Source: a virus. Taken from it: DNA of 26,311 nt. The stretch lies in the IMG/VR virus record IMGVR_UViG_3300032313_000855, positions 1-26,311 of that record, one strand, 5' to 3'. The number at the start of each line of letters is the position of its first letter. Positions within the stretch are counted from its first letter, which is position 1. The notes beneath the pieces were generated by a model. That model was not told the DNA's origin. It was given only the letters and a program-made list of their open reading frames with translations, and did no database searches. Positions 1 to 9,943 of this stretch are shown one piece after another. Made by a program: the position numbers and the translations under genes.

Positions 1-1362
1 CATATCAGTTGATGCTGAACCAGTCATTACATATGATAATTGTGAATCAAATGCGAATACTACGTTAGCACCATTTAATGCTCCGGCAGGAATTGGTTTT
101 AAATATTGGTTGTTATCTATTGCTTTATATGCATCTTCAAAATCAAACCCAGAAAAATAAACCGGAGATGATGATGTGTTGTTTGCTGAGCCTGTTTGGT
201 AATTTACTGCAGGCACCCATGCATCTTCCGTTGTAGAATTTGTTTTAATTGGATTCACATATGCTGCGTGTCCAAAAGGTGCTGCTGATATTGGGTAAGA
301 ACCTGGTCCTAAGATATTAGAATTAGCATCTTGTACAACTACTCTTACATTATTTGATTTATTTGAGTAATCACCAGTTTCGGTTAATTTTCCATTAGAA
401 TCGATTGTTAACTTTCTATCACCAATTCTTCTAGCTATATAGTTAGGAGATGCAGGGTCTAAGTTTACGTTATTATATGTTTCAACTACACTCTTTCTCT
501 TATCAGTATCACTATATGAACGAATGGTTACAGTAAATGTTGAATAGTCAGTTGAACCATCTTCACCAGCCGCTTTTACATTAGAAATACCAACTTTAAA
601 TTTAGTATTATATAATGTACCATGTCCTATTGTTTCAAATTTAAATAAGTTATATCTTTCACCACTAATTAATTGAGATACTACTATTGGAGTTTCTGCT
701 TCACTAGCATCACCATATACTTGTGTTGGTAAATTAACTTCGTATATTTGTACACCTTGTAGAGCACTATCATCTTTATATCCTAATGATGCACTTTCAA
801 AATACAAATATCCATAAGCTGCTTTAGCACCGAATGGAGATTCACCAAATACGTCAGAAATATCGTTTGTAGCTTCTTGAAAAATTGATGCTGATATACT
901 AGTTGCTGCAGAACCAGAACCAATTAGTCCTGATATTACAAATGAACCGGATACCGATGCACTACTTGTAATGTTAGTAGAAGCATTTACAAATCCAACA
1001 CCCTCATCACCAAAATTAGTTGAATATAAAACTCCAACTAGTTTTCTACCTTGAGAACCGGATGCTAATATACCCAAAGGTGCTGCCTGTGAGTAACCAC
1101 CAATTCCGGCAACTCTTACGATTGTTGCTTGTCCAGCTTCTCTTAAATAATTTTGTACTGCGTATTCGGTATAATAAGTTCCATCAGGTGTTCCGAAGAT
1201 ATCTTCAAATTCTGATTGTGTTCTTACGATTGTTGGAACGAATGCAGGTCCTTGTTTAAAAGGTCCTATAAATGCCGCTCCAATTTCTCCAACTCCTTGA
1301 GCTAAGAAGGATAGGTCATTTTCTCTTGTGAATACGCCAGGTGATACGATTCTTTCTGCCAT
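1..1362 (-). CDS. Contractile tail sheath protein (T4 gp18-like), C-terminus outside the window
   Basis: The frame is open from the ATG at 1362 to the window edge, giving 454 residues with no stop. The N-terminus begins MAERIVSPGVFTREND and continues with an AAFIGPFKQGPAF segment and a QSEFEDIFGTPDGTYYTEYA segment. This SPGV-x-E opening followed by a GPA/GPF strand and an F-x-x-x-FG motif is characteristic of phage tail sheath proteins, which polymerise around the tail tube and contract during infection. The middle region is rich in Ser and Gly, as expected of the variable surface domains of sheath subunits. T4 gp18 is 659 aa, so roughly a third of the protein is probably missing. The weak leader GAAGAAATAAA precedes the ATG. 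It is separated from the fibre cluster by the longest gap in the window (142 nt), so it may have its own promoter. The family call is firm; the exact subgroup is not. Confidence 0.9.
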   Translation of the reverse strand, partial: MAERIVSPGVFTRENDLSFLAQGVGEIGAAFIGPFKQGPAFVPTIVRTQSEFEDIFGTPDGTYYTEYAVQNYLREAGQATIVRVAGIGGYSQAAPLGILASGSQGRKLVGVLYSTNFGDEGVGFVNASTNITSSASVSGSFVISGLIGSGSAATSISASIFQEATNDISDVFGESPFGAKAAYGYLYFESASLGYKDDSALQGVQIYEVNLPTQVYGDASEAETPIVVSQLISGERYNLFKFETIGHGTLYNTKFKVGISNVKAAGEDGSTDYSTFTVTIRSYSDTDKRKSVVETYNNVNLDPASPNYIARRIGDRKLTIDSNGKLTETGDYSNKSNNVRVVVQDANSNILGPGSYPISAAPFGHAAYVNPIKTNSTTEDAWVPAVNYQTGSANNTSSSPVYFSGFDFEDAYKAIDNNQYLKPIPAGALNGANVVFAFDSQLSYVMTGSASTDM

Positions 1363-1504
1363 TTTATTTCTTCGATTTGTATTTTAAGTTTGTATTAGTA
1401 ATAACTTACAGTAATACTCATATAAATATAAACAAAATATTCAAAACACAAATTAATTATTAAGAATCGATATTACAATCTACAATTATATTTTTGTATT
1501 TTGT
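1363..1504 (-). promoter_or_regulatory. Leader and possible promoter region upstream of the tail sheath gene
   Basis: At 142 nt this is the longest non-coding gap and is very AT-rich. On the coding (minus) strand it contains TATATTTATA (plus-strand TATAAATA at 1421-1428), about 60 nt before the sheath ATG. A TTTG lies 18 nt upstream of TATATTTA, which resembles the TTTG / TAnnTTTG promoter pattern of Bacteroidota with one mismatch at the last base. No convincing hairpin plus T-run terminator is visible. The promoter reading is an inference. Confidence 0.35.
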
Positions 1505-1906
1505 TTAAATAGGAGCTGGGTCAGCTATATATGGTGTTACACTACCAGATGTTGATGACCACGGTAGGTCTACTTCAGGAACTTCTACCTTAACCCATTT
1601 TTTACCATCTATTTCTTTTTGGATTACGTCACTTATGTGTGCCCAATAATTTGTAGATGGGTTTGAACCACTTACGTGATTTTTAACCCAACCAATAACT
1701 TGTGCTTCCGTTAATTCATTATATGTTGTAAAACTAGCTGTGTTTATTGTGTTAATACTGAACGGTGTTGCTCCAGTAAAAGTACCTACATTACCATCTT
1801 CATCCGTAGCCGTTACTTTCCAATTCGTACCAACAACTGCATCCTCTATATTGGCGCTATTTTGTTTTTTAAGTCCTACTAATTTCCATTCGTATGTATA
1901 TCCCAT
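1505..1906 (-). CDS. Small conserved phage protein, 133 aa (resembles a family seen next to fibre genes of marine phages)
   Basis: This 133-aa protein starts MGYTYEWKLVGLKK. It contains a VGTNWKVTATDEDGNVGTF segment, then GATPF, LTEAQVIGWV at about residues 66-75, a VIQKEIDGKK helix and a DLPW motif near residue 116. I recall this order (YTW strand, TDE-GN-GTF-GATPF, LTE-VIGW, IQK-ID-KK, PW) from small uncharacterised proteins beside tail-fibre genes in T4-like and T7-like marine phages, possibly the one catalogued as DUF7936; I could not verify this. No signal peptide or membrane segment is visible. The position between a giant fibre and the tail sheath suggests a virion or fibre-associated role, which is unproven. 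The start follows a 42-nt AT-rich leader with no clear Shine-Dalgarno. Confidence 0.75.
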   Translation of the reverse strand: MGYTYEWKLVGLKKQNSANIEDAVVGTNWKVTATDEDGNVGTFTGATPFSINTINTASFTTYNELTEAQVIGWVKNHVSGSNPSTNYWAHISDVIQKEIDGKKWVKVEVPEVDLPWSSTSGSVTPYIADPAPI

Positions 1907-1948
1907 AATAATTTTGTTTATATTCTATAAATATATCTAATTTTTTTT
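1907..1948 (-). promoter_or_regulatory. AT-rich leader with TATAAATA-type box
   Basis: This 42-nt gap contains a run of ten A residues on the coding strand, then TATATTTATA (plus-strand TATAAATA at 1926-1933) about 20 nt before the start codon at 1906. The same 8-mer, in the same orientation, recurs in the other longer gaps of this cluster. Function is unproven. Confidence 0.3.
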
Positions 1949-2380
1949 TTACACTTCCAATGAACCGCTATAATAATCGGTAGTTAATAGATGTCTATAT
2001 GCCTGTTCAATATGGTTTAACGTAGAAGGAACTTCTAGCATAAATCTACAATAATGGTCCATACCCTGAGTACCAATATTTACACCATATTTATTATCAG
2101 CTGCATTTGTTCCTACAAATCCAACAGGTCTAGCATCATTATCTCTAGCATCTTTATCTTTCCAAACAGTTAATGATATAGTTGCTACATATCCCGCAGC
2201 CCAATATACTTCAGTACCAGGAGATTCATCTCTAACTGTAAACCCATCTGGTCTAGACGTATCCGGTGGTGGGGGAGTATCTATAATTCTTTTTTCAATT
2301 GTTACGTTTGTAACTACATGATATGCATTAGGTACAATAACTCCAGTTCCAGGTAATTCGTAATCTTTTATAAGTGCCAT
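1949..2380 (-). CDS. Hypothetical phage protein, 143 aa, fibre-adjacent
   Basis: The protein starts MALIKDYELPGTGVIVPNAY. It has a proline run at about residues 36-39, a WAAGYVATISLTVWKDKDAR beta segment at about residues 60-79, and ends with an EQAYRHLLTTDYYSGSLEV helix and tail. The AYHV strand, a central xxVxVxKDxxAR strand and a final QAY-xL-xT helix recall small proteins of unknown function that follow tail-fibre genes in T4-like phages. I do not recognise a defined function. It lies 3 nt after the S74 fibre gene, and its Shine-Dalgarno AAAGGA lies within the last codons of that gene, so the two are probably translationally coupled. It may be a fibre accessory or capping protein (inference only). 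Confidence 0.7.
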   Translation of the reverse strand: MALIKDYELPGTGVIVPNAYHVVTNVTIEKRIIDTPPPPDTSRPDGFTVRDESPGTEVYWAAGYVATISLTVWKDKDARDNDARPVGFVGTNAADNKYGVNIGTQGMDHYCRFMLEVPSTLNHIEQAYRHLLTTDYYSGSLEV

Positions 2381-2383
2381 AAT

Positions 2384-5300
2384 TTATCCTTTAATATTAA
2401 ATATTAAATTATTTAAAATTTCTTTTAATTCTTTAATTTCTTCTGATTGTTTTTTTACAATTTCATTTTGCTCTTTAAATGCTTCAATAAATAATCCTGC
2501 AAGATTACCATATGCAACCGCATATTCATCTAAATCTTTCACATATGATACAACTTCCGGAACAATTTCATTTACTTCTTGTGCAATTACACCCAATTGT
2601 CTTTTATCAGCACCACCATCAGGAATCGTATCATTTTCATTATAAATTTTAGTATAGTAAATACCTCTTAATTGTAAAACTTTATCCAAAGCGTTGTCAA
2701 CTGTAACAATATCCTTTTTCTTTCTTATATCCGAATAAGCTACGATATTGCCCGTTGCGTAAACTCCACCATTACAATATATTGCATACCCTCCTGCGGT
2801 TGAGGATGTACCCATTCCAGTACAATTATTTCCTAATGAATGATAAAACACCCATCTACCATATCCCTCTATATAACATCCACCATTACCACTTCCATCA
2901 AACATATAGTAAGGTGAGTTGCCAGTACCAATACTTAAACCATACCACCCATTTCTATTACCATCAATTATCCATGAACCATATGACCTGTTACTTGGGT
3001 AAAAGTGTGCACCATTTATTCCGGAATATATTCCATGATATCCTTCCAATCTCTGCCATGTGTGCCAGAATGAATAGTTTGAAGGTCCACTTAATTGAAT
3101 AAGAATACCACTCATATCATAATCAGAATATAATCTAACACCTTCGTATGAAGGTCCGTTAGCACCCAATTTGATACCAGTATGGTATGCAATTCTTAAA
3201 TCAGGATAAGGATACCCCCATCCACCACCTTCTTGGAATATACGATATGCAAATGTACCATTACCAGAGTTACCACCAACACCCCAAGGTTCAAACCATC
3301 CCAAATATGCGTTATTTACATCAATAGTCAACATACGAGATGTACCATCACCATTCCAATAATATCCAGTATTATTATAATCATAGATGAACGTACTTCT
3401 TAATTCATAAGTGTATGTTCTATTACCAGAATAGTGGTTAATATAAGTTTCATATCCATTTTCACAATCTAAGTGTAAGTTACCATTTGTAGTTACAACA
3501 GATGCATTACCATCAATTCTACCATTAGTACCAACTCGTAAATATTTACCCCAACTCCAGTTAGGTCCATGTAATGTACCACCTCTAATTCTTAATCCCT
3601 GATTATCTACTCCGTTAGGGTCTAAGTAATATCCACTATCATTCGAATCATAGAATGCACCGGCATACAGACCACCACCTGCAGATGCGGCGTTATTATA
3701 CATAGCAATTTTAAACCATTGGCTATTAGGACTAGGCCAGCTATGTCTCCACCACAATGAATCAGTTACACCACCCGTCAACTGCCATCCATATCCATAT
3801 CCAGAGTAAGAATAGTGATATACTTGTGCAGTTAAATAGTGAGATGTATCTCCAGGAGATTGTCCAATACTACCCCACGAATCACCCCAACCAGAACCCC
3901 AGTTCATTTGGTCATCGAATGAAGTAGTACCCCATCCTCTTACACCGGTCCAGTGGTTGCTATCTCCTGTATAATCACTTCTTCTAAAATTGGTTTTTCC
4001 ATCTAAACCAATTCTATTTTTACCATATAATGTTAATCCTTGCCAGTTACTTTCACCATCTCCATTAAAATAATATCCAGTATTTCTATCATAATAAATT
4101 GGAGAATCCATTTGGTCTCTTGCCCAAATTCTAGAAGAAATTGCTGCAAATGTTGTACCGTAGTTAGCAACAATCATACCGTGGTCATTCAAATATGATG
4201 CTTGTCCACCTGTATTTGGATGTGACCAAACTATACCATATGTATTATTCAAAGATGTACCATCTATTGCTGGCTTATATGAATTACCCATTGAGAATAC
4301 ACCCTGATATCTAGTAGATGTGTAAACACCTACAACAGATTGTCCGTAGTTGTTATCTAAGTAAAGGTTTTCATTTCCATCAATACGAATACCACCATTT
4401 GCTACTACATATGATAATCTAGCAGTTCCATTAGGGTCACAATAATATCCAGTATTATTTGAATCATAGAATATTGGTGCTCTTAGTGAGTTACCACCAG
4501 TTAAGTAGTTATTTGCATAAACGGTACTATCTGAATACCATTCCATCGTAGTATAACGTGTACCACTGGTATTTGTATTGTAGAAGTATGTATTACCACC
4601 GGTATTGAATCTCATATAGGCTTGTCCCTGTCCGGTATTTATTCTATCAAATCCACCAGGACCACCACCGGTATTTTGTACGTTAAACCCAAACCCACCA
4701 TCGTTCCAAGTTACACCAGGTTCAGAAACCCACATTTGTAAATAAGATGGAGTACCAGTACCCATTTCACTACCAATAGCAGTAATTCTAAGTGTGGAGT
4801 TACCATGTCCACCAGCAACATCTAATCTACCTCTCAAATAAGAACCACCATTAGGGTCTAAATAATATCCGGTATTATTTGTATCATAAAATATAGGTGC
4901 TCTAAAACTTTCTGTATTTTCAGCATATCTTTCAATTACATATCTAGTAAACCAACTACCTCCACCACCAGGAGTTTCTCTTAAATAAAGAGTTGTACCT
5001 TGAGGTTTCCACCACTCGGCTGCTCCAGAGCCCCACTGGTGAATACGGAACATTGCAGGTTCAGTAGAGAAGTTACCAGATGTTGATACTTCCAATGAGC
5101 GGAAAGAACCATGTGGTTTACCCCAACCTTGCCCATAAGGGTCATGCGTCCACCAACCAGAGTTATCTCCATATGCTCGATTGGTATCTGCTCTCATTTT
5201 GTTAGTACCAGTTATATTGAAATAACTTGTACTGGCAAAGTCACCATAATATCCAGTATCATTCGAATCAATGAAGTTTGGAGCGTACAAATTATTAGTA

Positions 5301-8300
5301 ACTCGTACGTGAGAATCTCCTCTACCAATACTCATCAATATCGAAGTACTAACACCAGGAGAATCTGCCATTATAGTTGTACCACCATACGAAGGGTTAC
5401 CACCCAATTCCAAACCAGTGTGCCATCCCAAAGAAAGTCTTGTATATGTAGAGTATCCATTATTATACGGAGATTTCACATACATCATATAGTACGGTTG
5501 GCTATCAGTTCGTTGTCCTGATGAAATACCAGTTGCAGAACCTACTGCCGATGGGTCAGTTGTACTATTTGCTAAGTTAATATGTCTTGTATTACCACTT
5601 GTCTGCCCAGTTCTGAAGAAGAATGTACCATCATCATCATAAAATGCATCAGCGTATATATTTGGAGCTCTCCATGAATCTTGCGCAGTACCTATTCCAC
5701 CAATGGTCATATTACCATTGTTTTGGTCAAATCTATGTTTTACATATGCCGTTCTGTTACCACTTACTCTTGATGGTACGGTAAACGCAGAGCCAACTTG
5801 TCCTGTTGAACCTTCCGATGTAATTAAGAAATAATTTGAAGGATTATCATGATATAATCCCCAACCTGTATATGGTTCATAATCAACGAATATACCAGTC
5901 CAACCTTCACCCGTTACTTGCTGCATTCCAAATGCAGCACCTGCTGAAGTTGTTCCAGATGCGTTTAATAATAATCCAGGTTTATTGTAGTTTTGAACAT
6001 TATATGAGCCAGCTGCAACAATTGAATTACCACTATCGGTAAAATCTGCTCTATATGCACTATTGTTTGAATCATAATAAATTGGTGAATATACAGCAGT
6101 GCCGGCGGTGAAAGCAGCTGGTGTTCTTAAATTACGAAGGTCACCTGATATGTTTGAGTATGAATCCGATTCAATTGCTACCGAATAACCTTCGGCAACA
6201 TCCATTACTCCACTATAATACGCACCATTTTGTATTTTTCTTAAAACAACTTGTCCATAAGACCAAGATGATGAGCCATTACCAATTACGATACAATACC
6301 TACCATCTTTAACACCAACTCTTACAGGTTTATCAGTTTGTCCAATTACTTCTGCATTTATATTATACCAAGAACCATTCCAGTTATGCCCACCAACAAT
6401 TACCGTTGCTGCCGCATTTCCACTATATTCATAAATGTCAATTTCCGCATGAATCATACCGTAGTTACCAATTCCACCAGGGAATTTAATAACTACTGCT
6501 CCCGTTGCACCACCACTAGCTCCCCAAACTGCATAAGGTCTACCTACTAAGTTATCTTGCTTTATACCACCTGCTATTCTTAAAGATGTTGCTGTTGTAC
6601 CTGGATTTAAGAAAAATCCTGTACTATCTCTATCAATAAATGAATCCGCAGTAACACTACCAATAAAAGTACCAGTACCTCCGAAAGTTGCTGCGTTTGT
6701 TTCCAAACTTAACTCCATTGGCCAATATCCGTTTGCAGTTGCCCAAGATGTACTATCAGTTCCACTACCTCTTAATACATAAAATATATTAGAGTTTACG
6801 TGAATCATTGCTGAACGATGGTCCGTATCTTGGAAATATATTGTTGGGTCCGTTCTTCGTAAATACAAATATCCAGTAAGAGTTCCACCACTCAATGGTA
6901 ATGCGTATGATGAGTAGTTATTATCAGTAAGAAGTAATCTACCAGTACCCCATGTTGCTGAATCATATGCTTGTTTTGAAATGAAAACATTATCCGAGTA
7001 CTTATCACTTATAATTGCAAAACTATTTTTTACATCACCACCACTATATGTGCTTGTCCATAACACATCATTCCAAGGACCACCAAAACCTAAGTTTCCA
7101 CTACCTAACATTGCAACTTTAAACTTACCAGGCCCAAATACAGCGTTGTTTGGTTTTTCACTACCACCACTTGTATAATACCCACCTAAGTAGTTATCTG
7201 TTCTTGTATATTGTCTTTGGTCATAGTAAGTACCCTCTTGCCCATCCAATAAATCTGAATTGAGGCTTGATACTAATGTAGTTGATGAAACTGCTAATGG
7301 AGAAGTTCCAGTTGCTACAGTTGATGTTATTCTATTAAATGATGGTGAATCGGTTGTTCTAATATTTTGATTCATTAAATGGACTTCAGTAGCTCCCTGC
7401 CCAGTATCTACCGTAGCAAAAGTTACTGCATCAGTTGTTCTAACATTTTGGTTCATTAAATAAACTTCCGTTGCACCAATACCAGTATCTATTGTACCAC
7501 TAAGAACTACGTTACCTGCTACATAAAGTCCATCTTCAGCATACCATCTATCAGCAGCCTCATCCCAATAAAATGCTTTTGTTGCAGATGAACCTCTCTT
7601 AACTTCAATACCTGCGTTTTGAGTTGGTGCAGTTGCTGCAGTTATATCTGCGTTAAGTGTAATAATATTATCACCTATATTAAGAGTTGTTGTATTAATA
7701 TATGTTGTAGTACCACTTACAGTAAGGTCACCACTAATTGTAGCGTTACCAGTTACCGCAAGAGTTGTACCATCAAAAGTTAAATTTGCTTCAACGGTTG
7801 CATTTGGTGCAGTTCCGTTTAATGTGATTACACCATTATTAGTTGTACCAGTTAGTGATAATAATCCAGATGTGCCAGAAGAACCAGATGTACCAGAAGT
7901 TCCTGATGTTCCTGATGTTCCTGAAGTTCCTGAAGTTCCTGAAGTTCCTGATGTCCCTGATGTTCCTCTACTACCAGAAGTTCCAGATGTTCCTGAAGTT
8001 CCTGAAGTTCCTGAAGTTCCCGATGAACCACTTACTCCGGATGTTCCTGAAGTTCCCGAAGTACCCGATGTACCTGATGAACCACTTACACCTGAAGTTC
8101 CACTTGTTCCTGACGTACCGCTTGTTCCTGAAGTTCCCGATGAACCGCTTGCACCAGAAGTACCAGATGTTCCAGATGTTCCTGAAGTACCCGAAGAACC
8201 ACTTACACCAGAAGTTCCCGATGTACCAGAAGTTCCACTTGTTCCAGAACTACCAGCCGAACCACTTGCTCCAGAAGTTCCTGATGTACCAGAAGTACCA

Positions 8301-9931
8301 CTTGTACCAGAACTACCATTTATACCGGATGTACCAGAACTACCATTTATACCCGATGTACCGGAAGTACCAGAGGTTCCTGATGAACCTTGCACTCCAC
8401 TTATTCCGGATGTACCACTTGTTCCCGAAGTTCCATTTGAACCAGATATACCAGATGTTCCACTTGTTCCCGAAGTTCCCGATGAACCATTTGAACCGGA
8501 TGAACCTTGTGCACCACTTGTCCCGGATGTTCCTGAAGTTCCTGAAGTTCCTGAAGTTCCCGATGTACCAGATGTTCCCGATGTACCACTTGTTCCAGAT
8601 GAACCAGATGAACCACTTCCTCCACCAGCTCCACTTACTCCAGAAGTTCCCGATGTTCCTGATGTGCCATTGATACCTGATGTACCATTGATACCTGATG
8701 TACCTGAAGTTCCGGATGTTCCACCACTACCCGCACTACCAGTACCTCCACCAGCTCCTGTTATACCACTAGAACCTGATGTTCCGGAAGTTCCGGATGA
8801 ACCACTTACACCTGAAGTTCCGGATGAACCACCACTTCCACCGGTACCACTAATTCCAGAACTACCAGCAGTTCCGGTTGAACCAGATGTACCAGATGTA
8901 CCAGAACTTCCCTGTGAACCAGATGTACCCGAAGTACCAGAACTTCCATCTGAACCTGAAGTTCCACTTGTTCCAGAAGTTCCCGAAGTACCTGAAGTAC
9001 CTGATGAACCAGTACTTCCCGAAGTTCCAGAAGTTCCAGAAGTTCCAGAAGTTCCCCCTGAACCAGATGTACCATCAGTTCCACTTGTTCCCGAAGTTCC
9101 ACTTGTTCCCGAAGTTCCTCCAGAACCAGATGTTCCGGAAGTACCCGAAGTTCCTGATGTACCAGAAGTTCCTGATGTACCAGAAGTTCCACTAGTTCCA
9201 CTACTTCCTCCACTACCAGATGTTCCTGAAGTTCCTGATGTTCCAGATGTTCCAGAAGTACCCGATGTACCAGATGTTCCTTCCGAACCGGTGGTACCAG
9301 ATGTACCAGATGTTCCTGAAGTTCCTGAAGTTGCTGCTGCTGTTTTTATACCAATTTTACCCGTTGATGGATTATAAACTAATACCTCATCGGTTGTTAT
9401 ATCTGATTTTAACGAGCCAACTCCAAATGATAATGAACCCGTAATACCAACACTTCCAGTAAATTCTTGCTTATCATTTTGTGCATCACCAAATTTGTTA
9501 CTTCCACTTGCATAAATTATTGATGATGAAATATATGTTGCGAATAATTCAGTTGTATTTATTTTTCCAGCTACAGTTAAATCAGTATTAACTACTAACC
9601 CTCTATTTGGAGAAATTATTGCGGTTGCTGAACCTGATTTTAATCTATCTAAATCACCAATTGCCGCTGCATTAATATTAAACAAACCACCGCCATCACC
9701 AATAAAAAGTGAAGAAGTAATCGAACCACTAATTTTTACATTAGAATTTATTTGAATCGAATTTGTTGGTGACCCAATTAAAGGTGTTTGTATTCCAGAA
9801 GCAGAAAAATTTGCACCAACATCTATTGAATGTGATGAAAAATTAGCCACACTACTTCCACTTACAAATAAAGAAATTTTATCTTTAGTTTGTTGATTTA
9901 AACCATTTGGGTTACCACCTAAATATTCCAT
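2384..9931 (-). CDS. Giant tail fibre, 2515 aa, with collagen-like stalk and C-terminal S74 self-cleaving chaperone
   Basis: Domains in order: an N-terminal attachment region (1-75); one GDGGGLFNI / SGSATAIISPN module (about 78-120) shared with the 3504-aa fibre; an ASGSNKFGD / EFTGSV module (about 141-170); a Gly-Thr-Ser collagen-like stalk (about 201-690); a TNNG / NLTFDGTTL linker and a TTTYINTTTLNIGDNIITL segment near 744, typical of phage fibres; a long receptor-facing region with nine YDxNNTGYYxDPNG-like motifs (about 1100-2190); and a C-terminal Peptidase_S74 domain (about 2390-2515) with Ser2400 in YSDIRKKKDI, followed by a coiled coil. S74 domains template trimerisation and then cut themselves off before the catalytic Ser. 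It lies 12 nt after the 110-aa gene. This is probably a distal host-binding fibre. The stalk is highly repetitive, so its assembled length should be treated with caution. Confidence 0.88.
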   Translation of the reverse strand: MEYLGGNPNGLNQQTKDKISLFVSGSSVANFSSHSIDVGANFSASGIQTPLIGSPTNSIQINSNVKISGSITSSLFIGDGGGLFNINAAAIGDLDRLKSGSATAIISPNRGLVVNTDLTVAGKINTTELFATYISSSIIYASGSNKFGDAQNDKQEFTGSVGITGSLSFGVGSLKSDITTDEVLVYNPSTGKIGIKTAAATSGTSGTSGTSGTTGSEGTSGTSGTSGTSGTSGTSGTSGSGGSSGTSGTSGTSGTSGTSGTSGTSGTSGSGGTSGTSGTSGTSGTDGTSGSGGTSGTSGTSGTSGSTGSSGTSGTSGTSGTSGTSGSDGSSGTSGTSGSQGSSGTSGTSGSTGTAGSSGISGTGGSGGSSGTSGVSGSSGTSGTSGSSGITGAGGGTGSAGSGGTSGTSGTSGINGTSGINGTSGTSGTSGVSGAGGGSGSSGSSGTSGTSGTSGTSGTSGTSGTSGTSGTSGAQGSSGSNGSSGTSGTSGTSGISGSNGTSGTSGTSGISGVQGSSGTSGTSGTSGINGSSGTSGINGSSGTSGTSGTSGTSGASGSAGSSGTSGTSGTSGTSGVSGSSGTSGTSGTSGTSGASGSSGTSGTSGTSGTSGTSGVSGSSGTSGTSGTSGTSGVSGSSGTSGTSGTSGTSGTSGSRGTSGTSGTSGTSGTSGTSGTSGTSGTSGSSGTSGLLSLTGTTNNGVITLNGTAPNATVEANLTFDGTTLAVTGNATISGDLTVSGTTTYINTTTLNIGDNIITLNADITAATAPTQNAGIEVKRGSSATKAFYWDEAADRWYAEDGLYVAGNVVLSGTIDTGIGATEVYLMNQNVRTTDAVTFATVDTGQGATEVHLMNQNIRTTDSPSFNRITSTVATGTSPLAVSSTTLVSSLNSDLLDGQEGTYYDQRQYTRTDNYLGGYYTSGGSEKPNNAVFGPGKFKVAMLGSGNLGFGGPWNDVLWTSTYSGGDVKNSFAIISDKYSDNVFISKQAYDSATWGTGRLLLTDNNYSSYALPLSGGTLTGYLYLRRTDPTIYFQDTDHRSAMIHVNSNIFYVLRGSGTDSTSWATANGYWPMELSLETNAATFGGTGTFIGSVTADSFIDRDSTGFFLNPGTTATSLRIAGGIKQDNLVGRPYAVWGASGGATGAVVIKFPGGIGNYGMIHAEIDIYEYSGNAAATVIVGGHNWNGSWYNINAEVIGQTDKPVRVGVKDGRYCIVIGNGSSSWSYGQVVLRKIQNGAYYSGVMDVAEGYSVAIESDSYSNISGDLRNLRTPAAFTAGTAVYSPIYYDSNNSAYRADFTDSGNSIVAAGSYNVQNYNKPGLLLNASGTTSAGAAFGMQQVTGEGWTGIFVDYEPYTGWGLYHDNPSNYFLITSEGSTGQVGSAFTVPSRVSGNRTAYVKHRFDQNNGNMTIGGIGTAQDSWRAPNIYADAFYDDDGTFFFRTGQTSGNTRHINLANSTTDPSAVGSATGISSGQRTDSQPYYMMYVKSPYNNGYSTYTRLSLGWHTGLELGGNPSYGGTTIMADSPGVSTSILMSIGRGDSHVRVTNNLYAPNFIDSNDTGYYGDFASTSYFNITGTNKMRADTNRAYGDNSGWWTHDPYGQGWGKPHGSFRSLEVSTSGNFSTEPAMFRIHQWGSGAAEWWKPQGTTLYLRETPGGGGSWFTRYVIERYAENTESFRAPIFYDTNNTGYYLDPNGGSYLRGRLDVAGGHGNSTLRITAIGSEMGTGTPSYLQMWVSEPGVTWNDGGFGFNVQNTGGGPGGFDRINTGQGQAYMRFNTGGNTYFYNTNTSGTRYTTMEWYSDSTVYANNYLTGGNSLRAPIFYDSNNTGYYCDPNGTARLSYVVANGGIRIDGNENLYLDNNYGQSVVGVYTSTRYQGVFSMGNSYKPAIDGTSLNNTYGIVWSHPNTGGQASYLNDHGMIVANYGTTFAAISSRIWARDQMDSPIYYDRNTGYYFNGDGESNWQGLTLYGKNRIGLDGKTNFRRSDYTGDSNHWTGVRGWGTTSFDDQMNWGSGWGDSWGSIGQSPGDTSHYLTAQVYHYSYSGYGYGWQLTGGVTDSLWWRHSWPSPNSQWFKIAMYNNAASAGGGLYAGAFYDSNDSGYYLDPNGVDNQGLRIRGGTLHGPNWSWGKYLRVGTNGRIDGNASVVTTNGNLHLDCENGYETYINHYSGNRTYTYELRSTFIYDYNNTGYYWNGDGTSRMLTIDVNNAYLGWFEPWGVGGNSGNGTFAYRIFQEGGGWGYPYPDLRIAYHTGIKLGANGPSYEGVRLYSDYDMSGILIQLSGPSNYSFWHTWQRLEGYHGIYSGINGAHFYPSNRSYGSWIIDGNRNGWYGLSIGTGNSPYYMFDGSGNGGCYIEGYGRWVFYHSLGNNCTGMGTSSTAGGYAIYCNGGVYATGNIVAYSDIRKKKDIVTVDNALDKVLQLRGIYYTKIYNENDTIPDGGADKRQLGVIAQEVNEIVPEVVSYVKDLDEYAVAYGNLAGLFIEAFKEQNEIVKKQSEEIKELKEILNNLIFNIKG
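2387..2392 (-). promoter_or_regulatory. Ribosome binding site for the 143-aa gene, inside the end of the fibre gene
   Basis: The coding-strand hexamer AAAGGA overlaps the final Lys-Gly codons of the 2515-aa fibre and lies 6 nt before the ATG at 2380. It is one of the few clear Shine-Dalgarno sites in the window. It supports both the start choice and coupling of the two genes. Confidence 0.6.
2387..2770 (-). other. Peptidase_S74 intramolecular chaperone domain
   Basis: The C-terminal part of the 2515-aa fibre holds AYSDIRKKKDI, with Ser2400 (codon 2732-2734) and a Lys five residues later. This fits the Ser-Lys dyad of the endosialidase-type chaperone family. It is followed by a QLGVIAQEV-EIVPEVV motif, an LAGLFIEAFKEQ helix and a charged coiled coil to the last residue. 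Autocleavage would release about 116 residues. Family knowledge supports the role; cleavage itself is inferred. Confidence 0.88.
3350..6650 (-). repeat. Nine YDxNNTGYYxDPNG fibre modules
   Basis: Nine degenerate copies of a Tyr/Ile-Asp-x-Asn-x-Thr-Gly-Tyr-Tyr motif occur near 3365, 3635, 4080, 4455, 4878, 5260, 5640, 6070 and 6630, mostly 375-450 nt apart. Examples are FYDTNNTGYYLDPNG, FYDSNDSGYYLDPNG and FIDSNDTGYYGD. Each marks the start of a unit of roughly 125-150 residues rich in Tyr, Trp, Asn and Gly. I recall such motifs from fibre proteins of T4-like and marine phages; here they form the shaft or receptor-facing part before the S74 domain. Confidence 0.75.
7855..9330 (-). repeat. Gly-Thr-Ser collagen-like stalk of the 2515-aa fibre
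   Basis: About 490 residues in strict Gly-X-Y register, dominated by GTS with scattered GSS, GSG, GIN, GVS and GAG triplets and no proline. By reading the triplets I see no break in register, unlike the stalk of the 3504-aa fibre. At the DNA level it is a 9-nt imperfect tandem repeat whose codons are varied synonymously. Confidence 0.85.
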
Positions 9932-9943
9932 TAATTACAACTT

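Noticed and set aside
1363-1504. Transcription terminator between the small genes and the tail sheath
   Set aside because: The region is AT-rich, with only weak inverted repeats and no stable hairpin followed by a T-run on the coding strand.
7824-9377. Plus-strand open frame (517 aa) of the same Val-Pro-Asp/Glu type
   Set aside because: Same explanation: antisense of the stalk in the 2515-aa fibre. The sense protein has clear flanking fibre domains.
2384-9931. Possible diversity-generating retroelement acting on the fibre
   Set aside because: No reverse transcriptase gene or near-identical template/variable repeat pair with A-specific changes is visible in the window.
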